The notes under the pieces were generated by a model, which saw only the letters and a program-made list of their open reading frames with translations, did not search any database and was not told the origin of the DNA. Below, in pieces: positions 18,317 to 27,098 of a stretch of 64,000 nt of DNA (position 1 is its first letter; each line of letters opens with the position of its first letter). This stretch comes from Planctomycetota bacterium (GTDB taxonomy: Bacteria > Planctomycetota > Planctomycetia > Pirellulales > Pirellulaceae). The DNA lies in NCBI GenBank assembly GCA_014238905.1, contig JABAAE010000013.1:186001-250000 (forward strand), given 5' to 3'. The translations under genes were made by a program, and so were the position numbers.

Positions 18317-18830
18317 ACCCGGGAATTTGGGTGTGACGTTTTTCTTTTCAAACAACTTTGAGTAGGAGGTTGGCCACTCTGAGTTAGTAGGTTGGGTAAA
18401 CTTTTTCGATCATTCAAGTTGATCGGGTGAATGGCACAGGCTGCGAGTGCCAAGCGGTCAATCGTTTCCGATCGGGTCCGAAGAATTTTCTTTTCTCGGG
18501 ATCGCATTCGACGATCTCAAAACCAAAATATTTTTGATCAAATCAAAAAGGATTGGCTGTTTCCTCGAGATCTGATCAATCTTGCCGACCAAGTCAGGAA
18601 TTGGGACGGATTGGTATGTCGATTGCATAAAAAAAGCTTGGCGACCGATCCAAGTCTGTAGATAGAGTCTCAAATTCCATGATGGAATTGAGACTGGGCA
18701 AACCGGGTCGACTTTAACCCCGCTGTTTCCTTCGGCTGAAGCGTTTTCAGCCAAGAGACAAGGGCTATATCGCCGTTAATCGACTCCGTTTTTATTCTTA
18801 GTACTGTTTACTTCAGGGCTCGGCAATCCG
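18317..18830. other. Gene-free stretch between exbB and fliK
   Basis: 514 bp. A 76-codon frame at 18431-18661 is Arg-rich, lacks a ribosome binding site and matches nothing I know, so I do not call it. A hairpin at 18666-18695 pairs AGTCTCAAATTCCA with TGGAATTGAGACT, leaving one bulged A. No T-run follows, so it is not a standard terminator. The fliK promoter should lie here, but neither a sigma-28 nor a sigma-70 site was convincing. Confidence 0.5.
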
Positions 18831-20150
18831 ATGAATTCTCAAATCCAGATTGCACCACCGGTCAACGTTCCGAATTCCATTTCGGCCTCGGGAAAAACCG
18901 CAGATCCTGTCAAACCATTGGATGAAGAATCAGGCCTCGACAATGGTTTCGAAGCAATCCTCAATCAACTTGCTCCCCAAAATGAAAAACCTCCCCTAGA
19001 AGGTTCTCAGGGATTCCGAGCAACTGGTACGATCGTCAGTTCTTCACATAAGGTTGAGTTGGTAACGTGTGATATTGCCAGCGGATCTTTGGATTTGGGA
19101 CATTCCCCTTTATTGACCAACGAACAAGCGATTGCCTCGGCAACTCATTCTCAGCTTGCGTCTGCAATTTTGGACTCCCAGAACGATCTGTTACGAGCCG
19201 AGCAGGCGATCATGGCACGAGATGGTCGCAATGGGTCGATAGTGAGTGCAATCTCATCGGCTTCATCCGAGTTCGCACAAACAGATTTAACGTTGTCGTC
19301 GGTGTTGTTACCCTCCGAAGATTTACTCCAGTCTTCCGCCTTGCTTACAGCTCAAGTTTCCAATCAGGGGCAAGTATCCCAAGGTGTAGCCTCGATTCTG
19401 GAATCGATGGAACGACTGACCGATTCAGTTGCCAGTCAAGAGAAATTGGCTGAATTATCGGCTGGCGAAAGTGACTTTCTGGTCACCATGATAGAACCTT
19501 CTTCAGGTAACGGTGTGGGCAATCCAGACGGCGGTAGCGGTGAGGATGCGACCTTGGCAGCCGGAGGATCCAATGCTGCTGACGGTATTACGGATCGATC
19601 AGCTAATGTCTGGCATCAGGTCCAATTCGATCAACATCTACAACGTGGTTTGGCCGTTTATGAAGAACGACTTGCCAATACCGGTGAGAAATCAATTTCC
19701 GAAATTGTTGGCGAAATCATAGCTACGCGAGAATCTTCGGCTGCTCGTGAATCGAATGTAACCCAGGTCAAAATTGAAATCTCTCCCGCAGAATTTGGAG
19801 AGATCACTATTCAAATCACCAAGTCGGTCCATGGCACAGTTGCCACACTTGCTGTAGCCAACGAATTGGCAATGAACCAACTTCAGTCCAATATTCAGTC
19901 CTTGCAGCTAGCTCTGGAGGACATGGGTGTGGAATTCCAACAAATAGATTGGAAACAAACGGAGGAAAACTTGCTCCAAAACGAACAGGAACAATCTGAT
20001 CAGCCGAACGAAAATTCAAACGCCGATGAAAGCACCGCACCTGGTCAATCGGGTGAAAACTCATCGGTAGGCAATGACGAACAATTCACAGAAGAAGACA
20101 AAATGGAGCTCACTTGGAGTTCCGCCCACGTTGTAGACATACTCATTTAA
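18831..20150 (+). CDS. fliK: Flagellar hook-length control protein FliK
   Basis: A 439-residue protein with a long low-complexity N-terminal region rich in Ser, Gln and Ala, and a conserved C-terminal hook-length domain at about residues 300-380. Within that domain, TQVKIEISPAEFGEITIQI and QLQSNIQSLQLALEDMGVEF match the usual LxPxxLGxVxV...LxxxLxxLxxxL pattern. FliK is exported during hook assembly and switches export specificity once the hook reaches full length. The tail after the domain is polar and acidic. flgD starts 15 bp downstream, so the two are almost surely co-transcribed. Confidence 0.9.
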   Translation: MNSQIQIAPPVNVPNSISASGKTADPVKPLDEESGLDNGFEAILNQLAPQNEKPPLEGSQGFRATGTIVSSSHKVELVTCDIASGSLDLGHSPLLTNEQAIASATHSQLASAILDSQNDLLRAEQAIMARDGRNGSIVSAISSASSEFAQTDLTLSSVLLPSEDLLQSSALLTAQVSNQGQVSQGVASILESMERLTDSVASQEKLAELSAGESDFLVTMIEPSSGNGVGNPDGGSGEDATLAAGGSNAADGITDRSANVWHQVQFDQHLQRGLAVYEERLANTGEKSISEIVGEIIATRESSAARESNVTQVKIEISPAEFGEITIQITKSVHGTVATLAVANELAMNQLQSNIQSLQLALEDMGVEFQQIDWKQTEENLLQNEQEQSDQPNENSNADESTAPGQSGENSSVGNDEQFTEEDKMELTWSSAHVVDILI

Positions 20151-20165
20151 TTTTGGAGAAAGCAG

Positions 20166-20525
20166 ATGCCAGAAATTGGATTGCCTTCAAGCGATGTCCA
20201 GATCGAGTTTTTAAACCTGTTGGTCACTCAGCTTCAGAATCAGGATCCTTTGGAGCCTGTCAAACAGGAACAGTTCATTAGTCAATTAACCGAGATTTCT
20301 ACGTTGGAATCGGTTGAAAAACTGAATGTCCGATTTGATCAGATGTTGGAAGTCCAGGAACTAAGTCAGGGAGCAAGCCTGGCTGGCAAAAATGTGCGGT
20401 ACCTGGAAAACGGCAGAACGTTGAGCGGTACGGTCGAAGAGGTGACCTTCCAGCAGGGAAAAACAGGCGCAGTTATCAATGGTCAAACTGTCGATCTTCA
20501 AAACATTTTATCTGTTCTCGGCTGA
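20166..20525 (+). CDS. flgD: Flagellar hook-capping protein FlgD
   Basis: A 119-residue hook-capping protein, the scaffold for FlgE assembly. The N-terminal motif is unmistakable: FLNLLVTQLQNQDPLEPVKQ followed by QFISQLTEISTLESVEKLN. Most FlgD proteins exceed 200 residues; this is a short form lacking the C-terminal Ig and Tudor-like domains and keeping only a small beta segment (LAGKNVRYLENGRTLSGTVEEV). GGAGAAAG upstream is a good ribosome binding site. It lies between fliK and flgE, the standard order. Confidence 0.93.
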   Translation: MPEIGLPSSDVQIEFLNLLVTQLQNQDPLEPVKQEQFISQLTEISTLESVEKLNVRFDQMLEVQELSQGASLAGKNVRYLENGRTLSGTVEEVTFQQGKTGAVINGQTVDLQNILSVLG

Positions 20526-20614
20526 AAATGGCCTGGAGTTTCACCGAATCACCAACCCACTCTTTCGCCTTTTATCGAATCTATCAACTGACTGTCTTAC
20601 CCTAGGAATACTTG

Positions 20615-22258
20615 ATGGCTAACTCACTATTTACCGGAGTCTCTGGACTCCTTGCGCATCAACGTCGACTTGATATCGTTGCCAATAACCTTGCCAATCT
20701 GAATACAACGTCTTACAAATCAAACCGGGGCAATTTCACCGATTTGTTCTATGAGTCGATCAGCCAGGCATCCCAAGGCAATGGGGTGAACGTCGGTGGA
20801 ACGAATCCTGTCCAAATGGGAACCGGTGTCCGTGTTTCGGAGATCAAGAAACTGTTTTCCCAGGGCAATCTGGAAACGACCGGACAACCGCTTGATTTTG
20901 CTTTGGATGGTGAGGGATTTTTCGTTTTGGCGACGGGCGAGCAAACCGTTTATTCCCGCGCGGGTGCTTTCTCCCTTGATGCTGACAATTACCTGGTGGA
21001 TGCATCGACAGGGGCTTACGTCCAGAGGTTTGGAACATTGGGTGATCAGACCGGCGATGTCACTTCGTCCACATTTCAGGTTCCTGGTGATCAACGTATT
21101 CGAGTGCCCATTGGTTCGGTTGTTCCAGGTCAGGAAAGCGAAAATATTAGCTTGGAGGGCATTTTAAATTCTGAGGCGATTGGGCCGTTAAGCCAGATTC
21201 TGAAGACTGCTTTTCCGTTTATGACCGGTGGTGTTGCTGCCACCCCTGCCACCCTGATTAATTCGCTGGACACTGTTGTGACTCCTTATGGACCAGGAGA
21301 TACCATCGAAATCTCTGGTACACAGGTGGACGGGTCACCTGTTTCAACAACTCTTGCAGTCGATGCGACGACAACACTCGGGGACCTCGTTACAGCGGTG
21401 AGCAATCTGTTTCCCAATGCGACGTCGACCATGAATGCAGAGGGTGACCTTCTCCTGACGTCCGACCTGCCAACTGTATCTCTTCTTTCGCTGAGCATGG
21501 CTGATTCAGTTGGCAATGCCGGCGAAGTGGATTGGGACGATCACAGGGCCGTGCAAACTCAACTGGGAAAAGATGGGGATGTGTTTTCAGGAGTTTTCGA
21601 GATGTTCGATACTCAGGGCGGTGCTCATGAATTGAGTTTTGAGTTTACCAAACAGGATGTGAACACTTGGGATTTGGAGTTATCCATGGATCCAGCAGAA
21701 GGGTCCATTACCGGCGGTGTATTCTCGAATATACTATTTAACGATGACGGTAGCGTGCATAGTTCGGTCGATACCGATCAAGAGATTTCGTTTTCGATTG
21801 TTGGTATCAGTAATCCGCAAAGCTGCAACTTTTCGTTTGAAGATATACGCCAACTCGCGACCGACTTTGAGGTCTTGCCGACTCAGGACGGATTTGCTCC
21901 CAGCGATATGATTTCCACCGTAGTGGACGCCGATGGAGTATTGCAGGGTATTACATCCAACGGTCAGTCTCTAAAAATGGCGAGATTAGCCATTGCGACC
22001 TTTACCAACGTGCAGGGACTGAGTGCTATTGGAGGAAGTTACTATACCAATACTCTCAATAGTGGAATTGCTCAAATCGGTGCTGCTTTAACGGGGGGTC
22101 GTGCTTCGGTTCATGGTGGCCAACTGGAATCTTCCAATGTGGATACGGCTTACGAATTTACTCAATTAATCGTCGCGCAGCGTGGATTTTCGGCGAACGC
22201 TCGTACGATTTCTGTGGCCGATGAAGTGCTGGAAGAACTGACCAACATCATTCGATAA
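20615..22258 (+). CDS. flgE: Flagellar hook protein FlgE
   Basis: A 547-residue hook protein. The N-terminal rod motif is MANSLFTGVSGLLAHQRRLD followed by IVANNLANLNTTSYKS. The D0/D1 block LDFALDGEGFFVLATGEQTVYSRAGAF comes next, and the C-terminal rod ends SSNVDTAYEFTQLIVAQRGF and NARTISVADEVLEELTNI. The central variable domains (about 180-430) are exposed on the hook surface. The ATG at 20615, 6 nt after AGGAA, is preferred over the TTG one codon upstream. FlgF and FlgG share these ends but lack the long variable middle. Confidence 0.93.
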   Translation: MANSLFTGVSGLLAHQRRLDIVANNLANLNTTSYKSNRGNFTDLFYESISQASQGNGVNVGGTNPVQMGTGVRVSEIKKLFSQGNLETTGQPLDFALDGEGFFVLATGEQTVYSRAGAFSLDADNYLVDASTGAYVQRFGTLGDQTGDVTSSTFQVPGDQRIRVPIGSVVPGQESENISLEGILNSEAIGPLSQILKTAFPFMTGGVAATPATLINSLDTVVTPYGPGDTIEISGTQVDGSPVSTTLAVDATTTLGDLVTAVSNLFPNATSTMNAEGDLLLTSDLPTVSLLSLSMADSVGNAGEVDWDDHRAVQTQLGKDGDVFSGVFEMFDTQGGAHELSFEFTKQDVNTWDLELSMDPAEGSITGGVFSNILFNDDGSVHSSVDTDQEISFSIVGISNPQSCNFSFEDIRQLATDFEVLPTQDGFAPSDMISTVVDADGVLQGITSNGQSLKMARLAIATFTNVQGLSAIGGSYYTNTLNSGIAQIGAALTGGRASVHGGQLESSNVDTAYEFTQLIVAQRGFSANARTISVADEVLEELTNIIR

Positions 22259-22614
22259 TTTTCGATTTACCAATGCCGCCAGCCGCCTAGTTTTTTGATT
22301 ATTTGATTTTTTTTGACAGGATGAAAGGGGTTTTTGGATTTTTGGATGGGGCTTGCGGCCGGTTTGCTATGTTTTCCAGGAGAGACTTTGAGGCCGCCAT
22401 TTGATTAGAAAGGGCTGTCAGAAGTCCCGTGGGGAGACTATAAAACCTAAAAACACGGGTTTTTTCAGGATCATTTGGAAATAACGACTTTTTTTCAAAA
22501 GTTGTGACAAGTTAGCTGGAATTTGATCGATAACCCTTTAGTACGGGGTATGGGTGAGATTCCACCAGATGGCCTGGGATGCTTGCCAACAACCAATAGC
22601 TGTTCGGGACAGAG
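22259..22614. other. Gene-free stretch between flgE and the flgM-like gene
   Basis: 356 bp, rich in T-runs. CCCGTG at about 22428 can pair with CACGGG just before TTTTTT near 22460, a weak terminator candidate for flgE because the stem is 6 bp with a long loop. CGATAA at about 22528 resembles part of a sigma-28 -10 element, but no -35 element stands at the right distance. No gene is seen. Confidence 0.4.
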
Positions 22615-22881
22615 ATGAACATTCAAAACATTGGCAATGCGAATATCCTGAGCTCGGATTCTGTGAAAAAGCAAAACGAGAATCAAATTCGACAGCATGA
22701 GTCGGTCGATGTCGGGGATAAGAAAGTGGTAGAAGAGCGGCATGTTGAGACTGAATCTCCGCTGCATCGCCTCCCCGAAATACGAGACGAAGTCGTAGCC
22801 CAAGCGATTGCCAAACTCAATTCAGGCTACTACCAAACTCGGGAAGCTGCCGTCGATACAGCAAAATCAATCCTGGCATAG
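22615..22881 (+). CDS. flgM: FlgM-like anti-sigma-28 protein
   Basis: A small protein of 88 residues. Its last 34 residues (PEIRDEVVAQAIAKLNSGYY then QTREAAVDTAKSIL) match the FlgM pattern: an IR-x-E/D-V-A-x-I helix, K/N-G-x-Y, then a helix ending in A-x-x-I-L. The N-terminal half is polar and probably disordered, as in FlgM. FlgM binds and inhibits FliA until it is exported through the finished hook-basal body. The position 356 bp after flgE supports a flagellar role. Confidence is limited by the short conserved region. Confidence 0.7.
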   Translation: MNIQNIGNANILSSDSVKKQNENQIRQHESVDVGDKKVVEERHVETESPLHRLPEIRDEVVAQAIAKLNSGYYQTREAAVDTAKSILA

Positions 22882-22897
22882 GGTTTGGTTTTCTCTT

Positions 22898-22967
22898 CCT
22901 GTAGACGCTGATCCCTCCTGTAGACGCTGATCCCTCCTGTAGACGCTGATCCCTCCTGTAGACGCTG
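22898..22967. repeat. 19-bp tandem repeat, 3.7 copies
   Basis: The unit CCTGTAGACGCTGATCCCT occurs three times without a mismatch (22898-22954), followed by a 13-base partial copy. It lies 16 bp after the FlgM-like stop, between convergent genes. Identical copies suggest recent slippage or active array size change. No ORF crosses it usefully. Confidence 0.95.
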
Positions 22968-23024
22968 GCGACCTGTCCCTCGAGTCATATCACTGAACTG
23001 ACGTCACAGATTCTTGGCAGCGAT

Positions 23025-23060
23025 CTATGCACCAAAAGATGTCTATGCGCCAAAAGATGT
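23025..23060. repeat. 18-bp tandem duplication
   Basis: CTATGCACCAAAAGATGT is repeated directly with one substitution (A to G at the seventh base). It sits about 60 bp after the 19-bp array in the same convergent gap upstream of the prfA 3' end. Confidence 0.85.
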
Positions 23061-23172
23061 CAATTTCAGAAATACTGGAATCATCACTCAGGCCAAAACC
23101 CCAGTCTGGATTCCGCTGATCAAGAATCAAGACCAGCACTCTTCTGCGGGGCAACTGATCTTTGACTTGGTC

Positions 23173-24246
23173 TCAGTCCAACACATCCATGGATGATTTC
23201 ATTTCATTTCGCTCATGCTCCAGCAACGCTTCGGTAACGATTTGAACATTGCCGGCAATGATTTGATCCAGCTTATAAAGCGTAAGGTTGATGCGATGAT
23301 CTGAGAGGCGATTTTCCGGGAAGTTATAGGTTCGAATTCTCTGGCTTCTATCGCCGGAGCCGATCAGCGACTTTCGCTGGTCAGCACGCTTTTGCTGTTC
23401 TTCTTCCCTTTTCTTTTCATAGACTCTGCTCTTGAGTACTCGAAGCGCTTTGGCGAGATTTTTGTGTTGGCTTTTTTCGTCCTGACACTGGACGACGGTA
23501 CCCGTTTCATGATGGGTGAGGCGGATCGCGGATTCGGTTTTGTTGACGTGTTGACCACCCGGGCCGCTGGCGTTGAATTTATCAATTCGATAGTCATCCG
23601 GCTTTAAATCGATCTCGACGTCTTCCGGTTCGGGCATGACGGCAACCGTTGCCGCTGAGGTGTGGATTCTACCTTTAGTCTCTGTTTCTGGCACACGTTG
23701 AACACGATGTCCTCCACTTTCATACTGTAATTCTCGAAAGACACCTTCACCCTCGAAGGCCAAAGATATTTCCTTAAAACCACCCAATTCTGTCGGGCTG
23801 GCACTGAGGATTTCGATTTTCCATTTTTTTAGTTCGCAATGGGTTTTGTACATTTCGTAAAGATTTCTGGCGAACAAGGCCGCCTCATCACCCCCGGTAC
23901 CTGCCCGGATTTCCATGACGCATCGAGCCCGAGAGGCATCCTCTCCACCAATGGTCATTTCCAACAACTCCTCCCAGGCTGTTTCGCGATTAGATAACGC
24001 CTCGGGAAGTTCCATGCCAGCCAGCTCCCGTTCTTCCGGGTCGTCACTCGATTTCATTTCCCGGAGTTCGGCGATTTGCTCGTTCATCGATTTGAACTTA
24101 CGGTACTTGTTCGCCAATTTACTCAGAGCACCGTGCTCTCTTGCAACGGCAGAAACCTTGCTTGAATCCGACATGATTGCCGGATCGTTAAGCTGTTGTT
24201 CCAATTCCTCAAATCTCGTCAACTTGTTATCCAGCATTTCACGCAT
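23173..24246 (-). CDS. prfA: Peptide chain release factor 1 (RF1)
   Basis: Class I release factor of 357 residues, the normal length, reading UAA and UAG. The GGQ motif that triggers peptide hydrolysis is in FNASGPGGQHVNKTESAIRL. The block ESGGHRVQRVPETETKGRIH carries the codon-recognising P-x-T (PET) of RF1; RF2 would have SPF. The N-terminal helical domain is intact. rpmE lies upstream on the same strand, a common bacterial order. A second in-frame ATG is three codons inside. No prmC methylase gene follows within the window. Confidence 0.96.
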   Translation of the reverse strand: MREMLDNKLTRFEELEQQLNDPAIMSDSSKVSAVAREHGALSKLANKYRKFKSMNEQIAELREMKSSDDPEERELAGMELPEALSNRETAWEELLEMTIGGEDASRARCVMEIRAGTGGDEAALFARNLYEMYKTHCELKKWKIEILSASPTELGGFKEISLAFEGEGVFRELQYESGGHRVQRVPETETKGRIHTSAATVAVMPEPEDVEIDLKPDDYRIDKFNASGPGGQHVNKTESAIRLTHHETGTVVQCQDEKSQHKNLAKALRVLKSRVYEKKREEEQQKRADQRKSLIGSGDRSQRIRTYNFPENRLSDHRINLTLYKLDQIIAGNVQIVTEALLEHERNEMKSSMDVLD

Positions 24247-24593
24247 GAACGCACCGTCCGGTTTGAGTAAGAAGAATAATTGTTGAGCCCGTGACGTGCT
24301 GATTCATCTCGCAAATCAATCCGCTTCCAAGATCTATTCAGCGATTGAAATGCCGATGGTTGGGAACTTCCCAAGAGCACCATCGGTTTAGTCACTGTCT
24401 ATATTAGTCACCTTCGATTTCGTCACCGTTGATTCACCCCAAAATGGTTTCCAACAGAATCGAATTTGCGGATAACGGTTTTTGAATTTCGTTTTTTTGA
24501 ATGACCGACGGCAGGTCCTACCCGGGCTTCTCATCTACGATACCCCGGAGATGGCGGACCTCCCAAGAGCATCCGCCGGATGAAGAATGAGTG
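24247..24593. other. Spacer between rpmE and prfA with degenerate 16-bp repeats
   Basis: 347 bp without a gene. Three degenerate 16-bp units (TAGTCACTGTCTATAT, TAGTCACCTTCGATTT, CGTCACCGTTGATTCA) run from 24389 to 24436. The phrase TCCCAAGAGCA occurs near 24369 and again near 24563. These look like decayed forms of the short tandem arrays seen elsewhere. The gap is long for an rpmE-prfA operon, so prfA may have its own promoter. Confidence 0.5.
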
Positions 24594-24851
24594 CTACTCG
24601 TCGACCTTTTTCTTTTTGGGAGTGCGACGCTTTTTTGTATTCAGACTGTTATAGCCTGAGGCGAATCGATTCTTGAATCGATCAATACGACCTTCGCGGT
24701 CGATGTGTTTCATTTTTCCCGTGTAAAACGGATGACAAACATTGCAAATGTCGACTTTCAGCGTGTTGGCTGTTGCTCGTGTCGAAAACTTATTTCCGCA
24801 ACCGCAAGTAACTTCAACTGTGTCGTATTTGGGATGGATCCCGTCTTTCAT
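24594..24851 (-). CDS. rpmE: 50S ribosomal protein L31
   Basis: An 85-residue L31 of the zinc-binding type. Cysteines at residues 16, 18, 36 and 39 (TCGCGNKF and DICNVCHPFYTGK) give the metal site. The family ending around FKNRF is present, followed by a basic tail of about 20 residues rich in Lys. GAAGAAAA just upstream of the ATG is a weak ribosome binding site. Zinc-type L31 is often replaced by a zinc-free paralogue under zinc limitation; none is visible here. Confidence 0.96.
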   Translation of the reverse strand: MKDGIHPKYDTVEVTCGCGNKFSTRATANTLKVDICNVCHPFYTGKMKHIDREGRIDRFKNRFASGYNSLNTKKRRTPKKKKVDE

Positions 24852-25159
24852 TTTTCTTCAACCTGAACTGGTTTAAAAAGCTGTTGGTTTTGCTGACTGG
24901 CGTTTGAACGCTGTTTCGTCGTGCCGAAACCGGAAAACCCCAACCGGGGTCAGTAAAACAGAATCAAACATGTTACATATTGAAAAAAAAATGAGCAAGG
25001 CGCAGATTTTTTTTACCCATCTTGCCAATCGGTCAATGATGTCTTGACATTCGACGTAAATCATTCCATGTTTGTGACTTACGTAATTCTATGGGGCAAT
25101 GGCCTGCTGTTAGATAACGGTTGATTTGTTGTCTCTGGTAGCTCGAAATAGAGCGCCCC
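24852..25159. other. Divergent promoter region of rpmE and the DUF3467 gene
   Basis: 308 bp. TTGACA at 25044-25049 is a perfect -35 box on the plus strand, but the element 17 bp away (CATGTT) matches the -10 consensus at only three of six bases, so the promoter is tentative. There are A- and T-runs around 24985 and 25010 and a small CCCC/GGGG hairpin near 24940. No gene is supported. Confidence 0.35.
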
Positions 25160-25540
25160 ATGTCAAGTATCAACTCACGATTCCCGGGAGAAAAAGGAAT
25201 GGCCGAGGCAGAAAAAACAGCGGATGCAGCGCAAAAAGGTGCCCCGCAACAACGTCAAATCAAGATCGATGAAGACAATGCCGTTTGCTCCTACGCGAAT
25301 TTTTGCCGTGTAACGGGCTCCCCCGAGGAGTTAATTGTTGATTTCGGGCTCAATTCTCAAGGGATGAATGTGGGTGAAAAACCGATTGAGATCAAACAGC
25401 GAATTGTTTTGAATTTTTACACGGCCAAACGGCTGTTACATGCTTTGCACCTTTCGATCCAAAACCACGAAAAGGTATTTGGAAATTTAGAAATTGATGT
25501 TCAAAAACGGGTCAAGCCGCCAGCCGAAACCGGAAACTAA
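25160..25540 (+). CDS. DUF3467 domain protein
   Basis: A small soluble protein of 126 residues (113 if the ATG at 25199 is used). The DUF3467 core runs from about residue 38: AVCSYANFCRVTGSPEELIV, then DFGLN, IEIKQRIVLNFYTAKRLL and an amphipathic helix HLSIQNHEKVFG. Function is unknown; the family is small, cytoplasmic and widespread in bacteria. The first 37 residues are charged and Ala-rich. Neither start has a good Shine-Dalgarno sequence, since AAGGA abuts the second ATG. A terminator 130 bp downstream separates it from pgk. Confidence 0.85.
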   Translation: MSSINSRFPGEKGMAEAEKTADAAQKGAPQQRQIKIDEDNAVCSYANFCRVTGSPEELIVDFGLNSQGMNVGEKPIEIKQRIVLNFYTAKRLLHALHLSIQNHEKVFGNLEIDVQKRVKPPAETGN

Positions 25541-25670
25541 CGCGTTGCTTCGGACTTACTAAAGCGACGTGAAGAGTCCTGGTGGGCCGATACCGGTTCG
25601 GATCCTTTGGAACTCGAGCCATGGTAAGAAGATATTTCTTCCTGATTTTGGGGGATCATTTTTGACAGAA

Positions 25671-25699
25671 GGCGGGTGAGAATCCCGCTGTTTTTGTTT
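25671..25699 (+). terminator. Rho-independent terminator after the DUF3467 gene
   Basis: Stem GGCGGG/CCCGCT (25671-25676 with 25684-25689, one G-T pair), a 7-nt loop, then TGTTTTTGTTT. It should end the DUF3467 transcript before pgk. Confidence 0.65.
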
Positions 25700-25847
25700 C
25701 TTGGTGTTATTGTTCACGTTGAAGATGGGGACCAAGATAAGATCCTGCCCGGACTTTACAGGTCTCGACAACACGCCTGTAATAGCGGTTGGATTTTGTT
25801 TGGCCGCAGAGCCAAATAGTCACGAATCGACTCTCTCAGGAAATCAA

Positions 25848-27035
25848 ATGGCGAAGTTATCAATTGACGATGTAGACGTAAACGGAAAATCAGTTTTAAT
25901 GCGGGTTGACTTTAACGTTCCGCTTGATGCTGACCTGAGAATTACTGATGATCGCCGAATTGAGATGGCGTTGCCTTCGATCCGGTCAGTAATCAGTCGG
26001 GGTGGCAGGTTGGTGTTGATGAGCCATCTTGGAAGACCAGCAGGTAAAGGATTTGAAGCAGAATTCAGCTTGAAACCGGTTGCCGACCGCTTGGCAGAAA
26101 AAGTAGGGCAGCCAGTGGGTTATGCAAGCGATACCGTGGGAGAAGATGCAACGTCAAGGTTTGCTGCCCTGGAAACCGGGCAAATCCTGCTGCTTGAAAA
26201 CCTGCGGTTCAACCAAGGGGAGAAAACAGGCGACGTTCAATTTGCCGAACAGTTGGCAGGTTTTGGCCAAATTTACTGCAACAATGCATTTGGAACTTGC
26301 CATCGAAAAGACGCATCCATGGTGGCTGTTCCTCAAGCCATGGTCGGTCAACCCCGTTGTGTAGGGAATCTGGTAGCGAAGGAGATTCAGTATCTTGCGG
26401 AGGTGATCGAAAGTCCACAACGGCCCTTCGTTGCGATCGTGGGTGGTAAAAAAGTCTCTGATAAAATCAACGTGATCGAAAACCTGTTAAAGATATGCGA
26501 TCGAGTTTTGATAGGTGGCGCGATGGCTTATACGTTTTCTCTGGCAAAAGGGGGGCGTGTCGGAAAGAGCTTCGTCGAAAAAGAAAAAGTGGAGTTAGCG
26601 AGAGAATTAATCGAAAAGGGAGCAGACAAGCTCGTTCTTCCCTCCGATACCCATTGTGGTGATGACTTCAGCTCCGACTGCGCAAAACAGGTCGTTGCCG
26701 CTGGTGAAATTCCTGATGGTATGGAAGGACTTGATATTGGCCCAGAAACGGCTTCTCTTTACTGCGAGATTGTTACCAATGCTAAAACGGTCGTTTGGAA
26801 TGGGCCGATGGGAGTGTTCGAGATGCCGCCGTTTGACGAGGGCACCAAAAGAGTTGCTCAAGCCATTGCTGACGGCGATGCCATTAGTATCATTGGCGGG
26901 GGTGACAGTGCTGCGGCAGTTCAACAGTTGGGTTTTGCAGATCGGGTTACCCATGTCAGTACCGGTGGTGGGGCGAGTCTGGAGATGTTGGAGGGGAAAG
27001 AGTTTGCCGCAGTGAATCTCCTCGATGAAGCTTGA
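25848..27035 (+). CDS. pgk: Phosphoglycerate kinase
   Basis: A 395-residue glycolytic enzyme converting 1,3-bisphosphoglycerate and ADP to 3-phosphoglycerate and ATP. Substrate-site motifs are VLMRVDFNVPLD (16-27), the SHLGRP block and GTCHRKDAS. The nucleotide side has NGPMGVFE, GGGDSAAAV and STGGGASLE. The ATG at 25848 is chosen, 7 nt after CAGG; an in-frame start 49 codons upstream adds unrelated residues and overlaps the terminator. The usual GTAHRAHAS reads GTCHRKDAS here; His and Arg are kept. It is monocistronic and convergent with the next gene. Confidence 0.97.
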   Translation: MAKLSIDDVDVNGKSVLMRVDFNVPLDADLRITDDRRIEMALPSIRSVISRGGRLVLMSHLGRPAGKGFEAEFSLKPVADRLAEKVGQPVGYASDTVGEDATSRFAALETGQILLLENLRFNQGEKTGDVQFAEQLAGFGQIYCNNAFGTCHRKDASMVAVPQAMVGQPRCVGNLVAKEIQYLAEVIESPQRPFVAIVGGKKVSDKINVIENLLKICDRVLIGGAMAYTFSLAKGGRVGKSFVEKEKVELARELIEKGADKLVLPSDTHCGDDFSSDCAKQVVAAGEIPDGMEGLDIGPETASLYCEIVTNAKTVVWNGPMGVFEMPPFDEGTKRVAQAIADGDAISIIGGGDSAAAVQQLGFADRVTHVSTGGGASLEMLEGKEFAAVNLLDEA

Positions 27036-27098
27036 GATGCAAGATTTTTCAATTTGCGTTTTGTTAATTCGGTTGGAGCGATTCTCTGCAATTCCCAC

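Noticed and set aside
18432..18445. TGGCACAGGCTGC, resembling a sigma-54 site before fliK
   Set aside because: GG and GC are 8 bases apart; the spacing must be 10.
18431..18661. 76-codon Arg-rich ORF after exbB, considered as an ExbD remnant
   Set aside because: It has no membrane helix and no ExbD motif.
22571..22590. TGGCCTGGGATGCTTGC, resembling a sigma-54 site before the flgM-like gene
   Set aside because: The GG to GC distance is 12 and the -24 box is poor.
22898..22967. Possible CRISPR array
   Set aside because: Units are contiguous with no spacers, so it is a simple tandem repeat.
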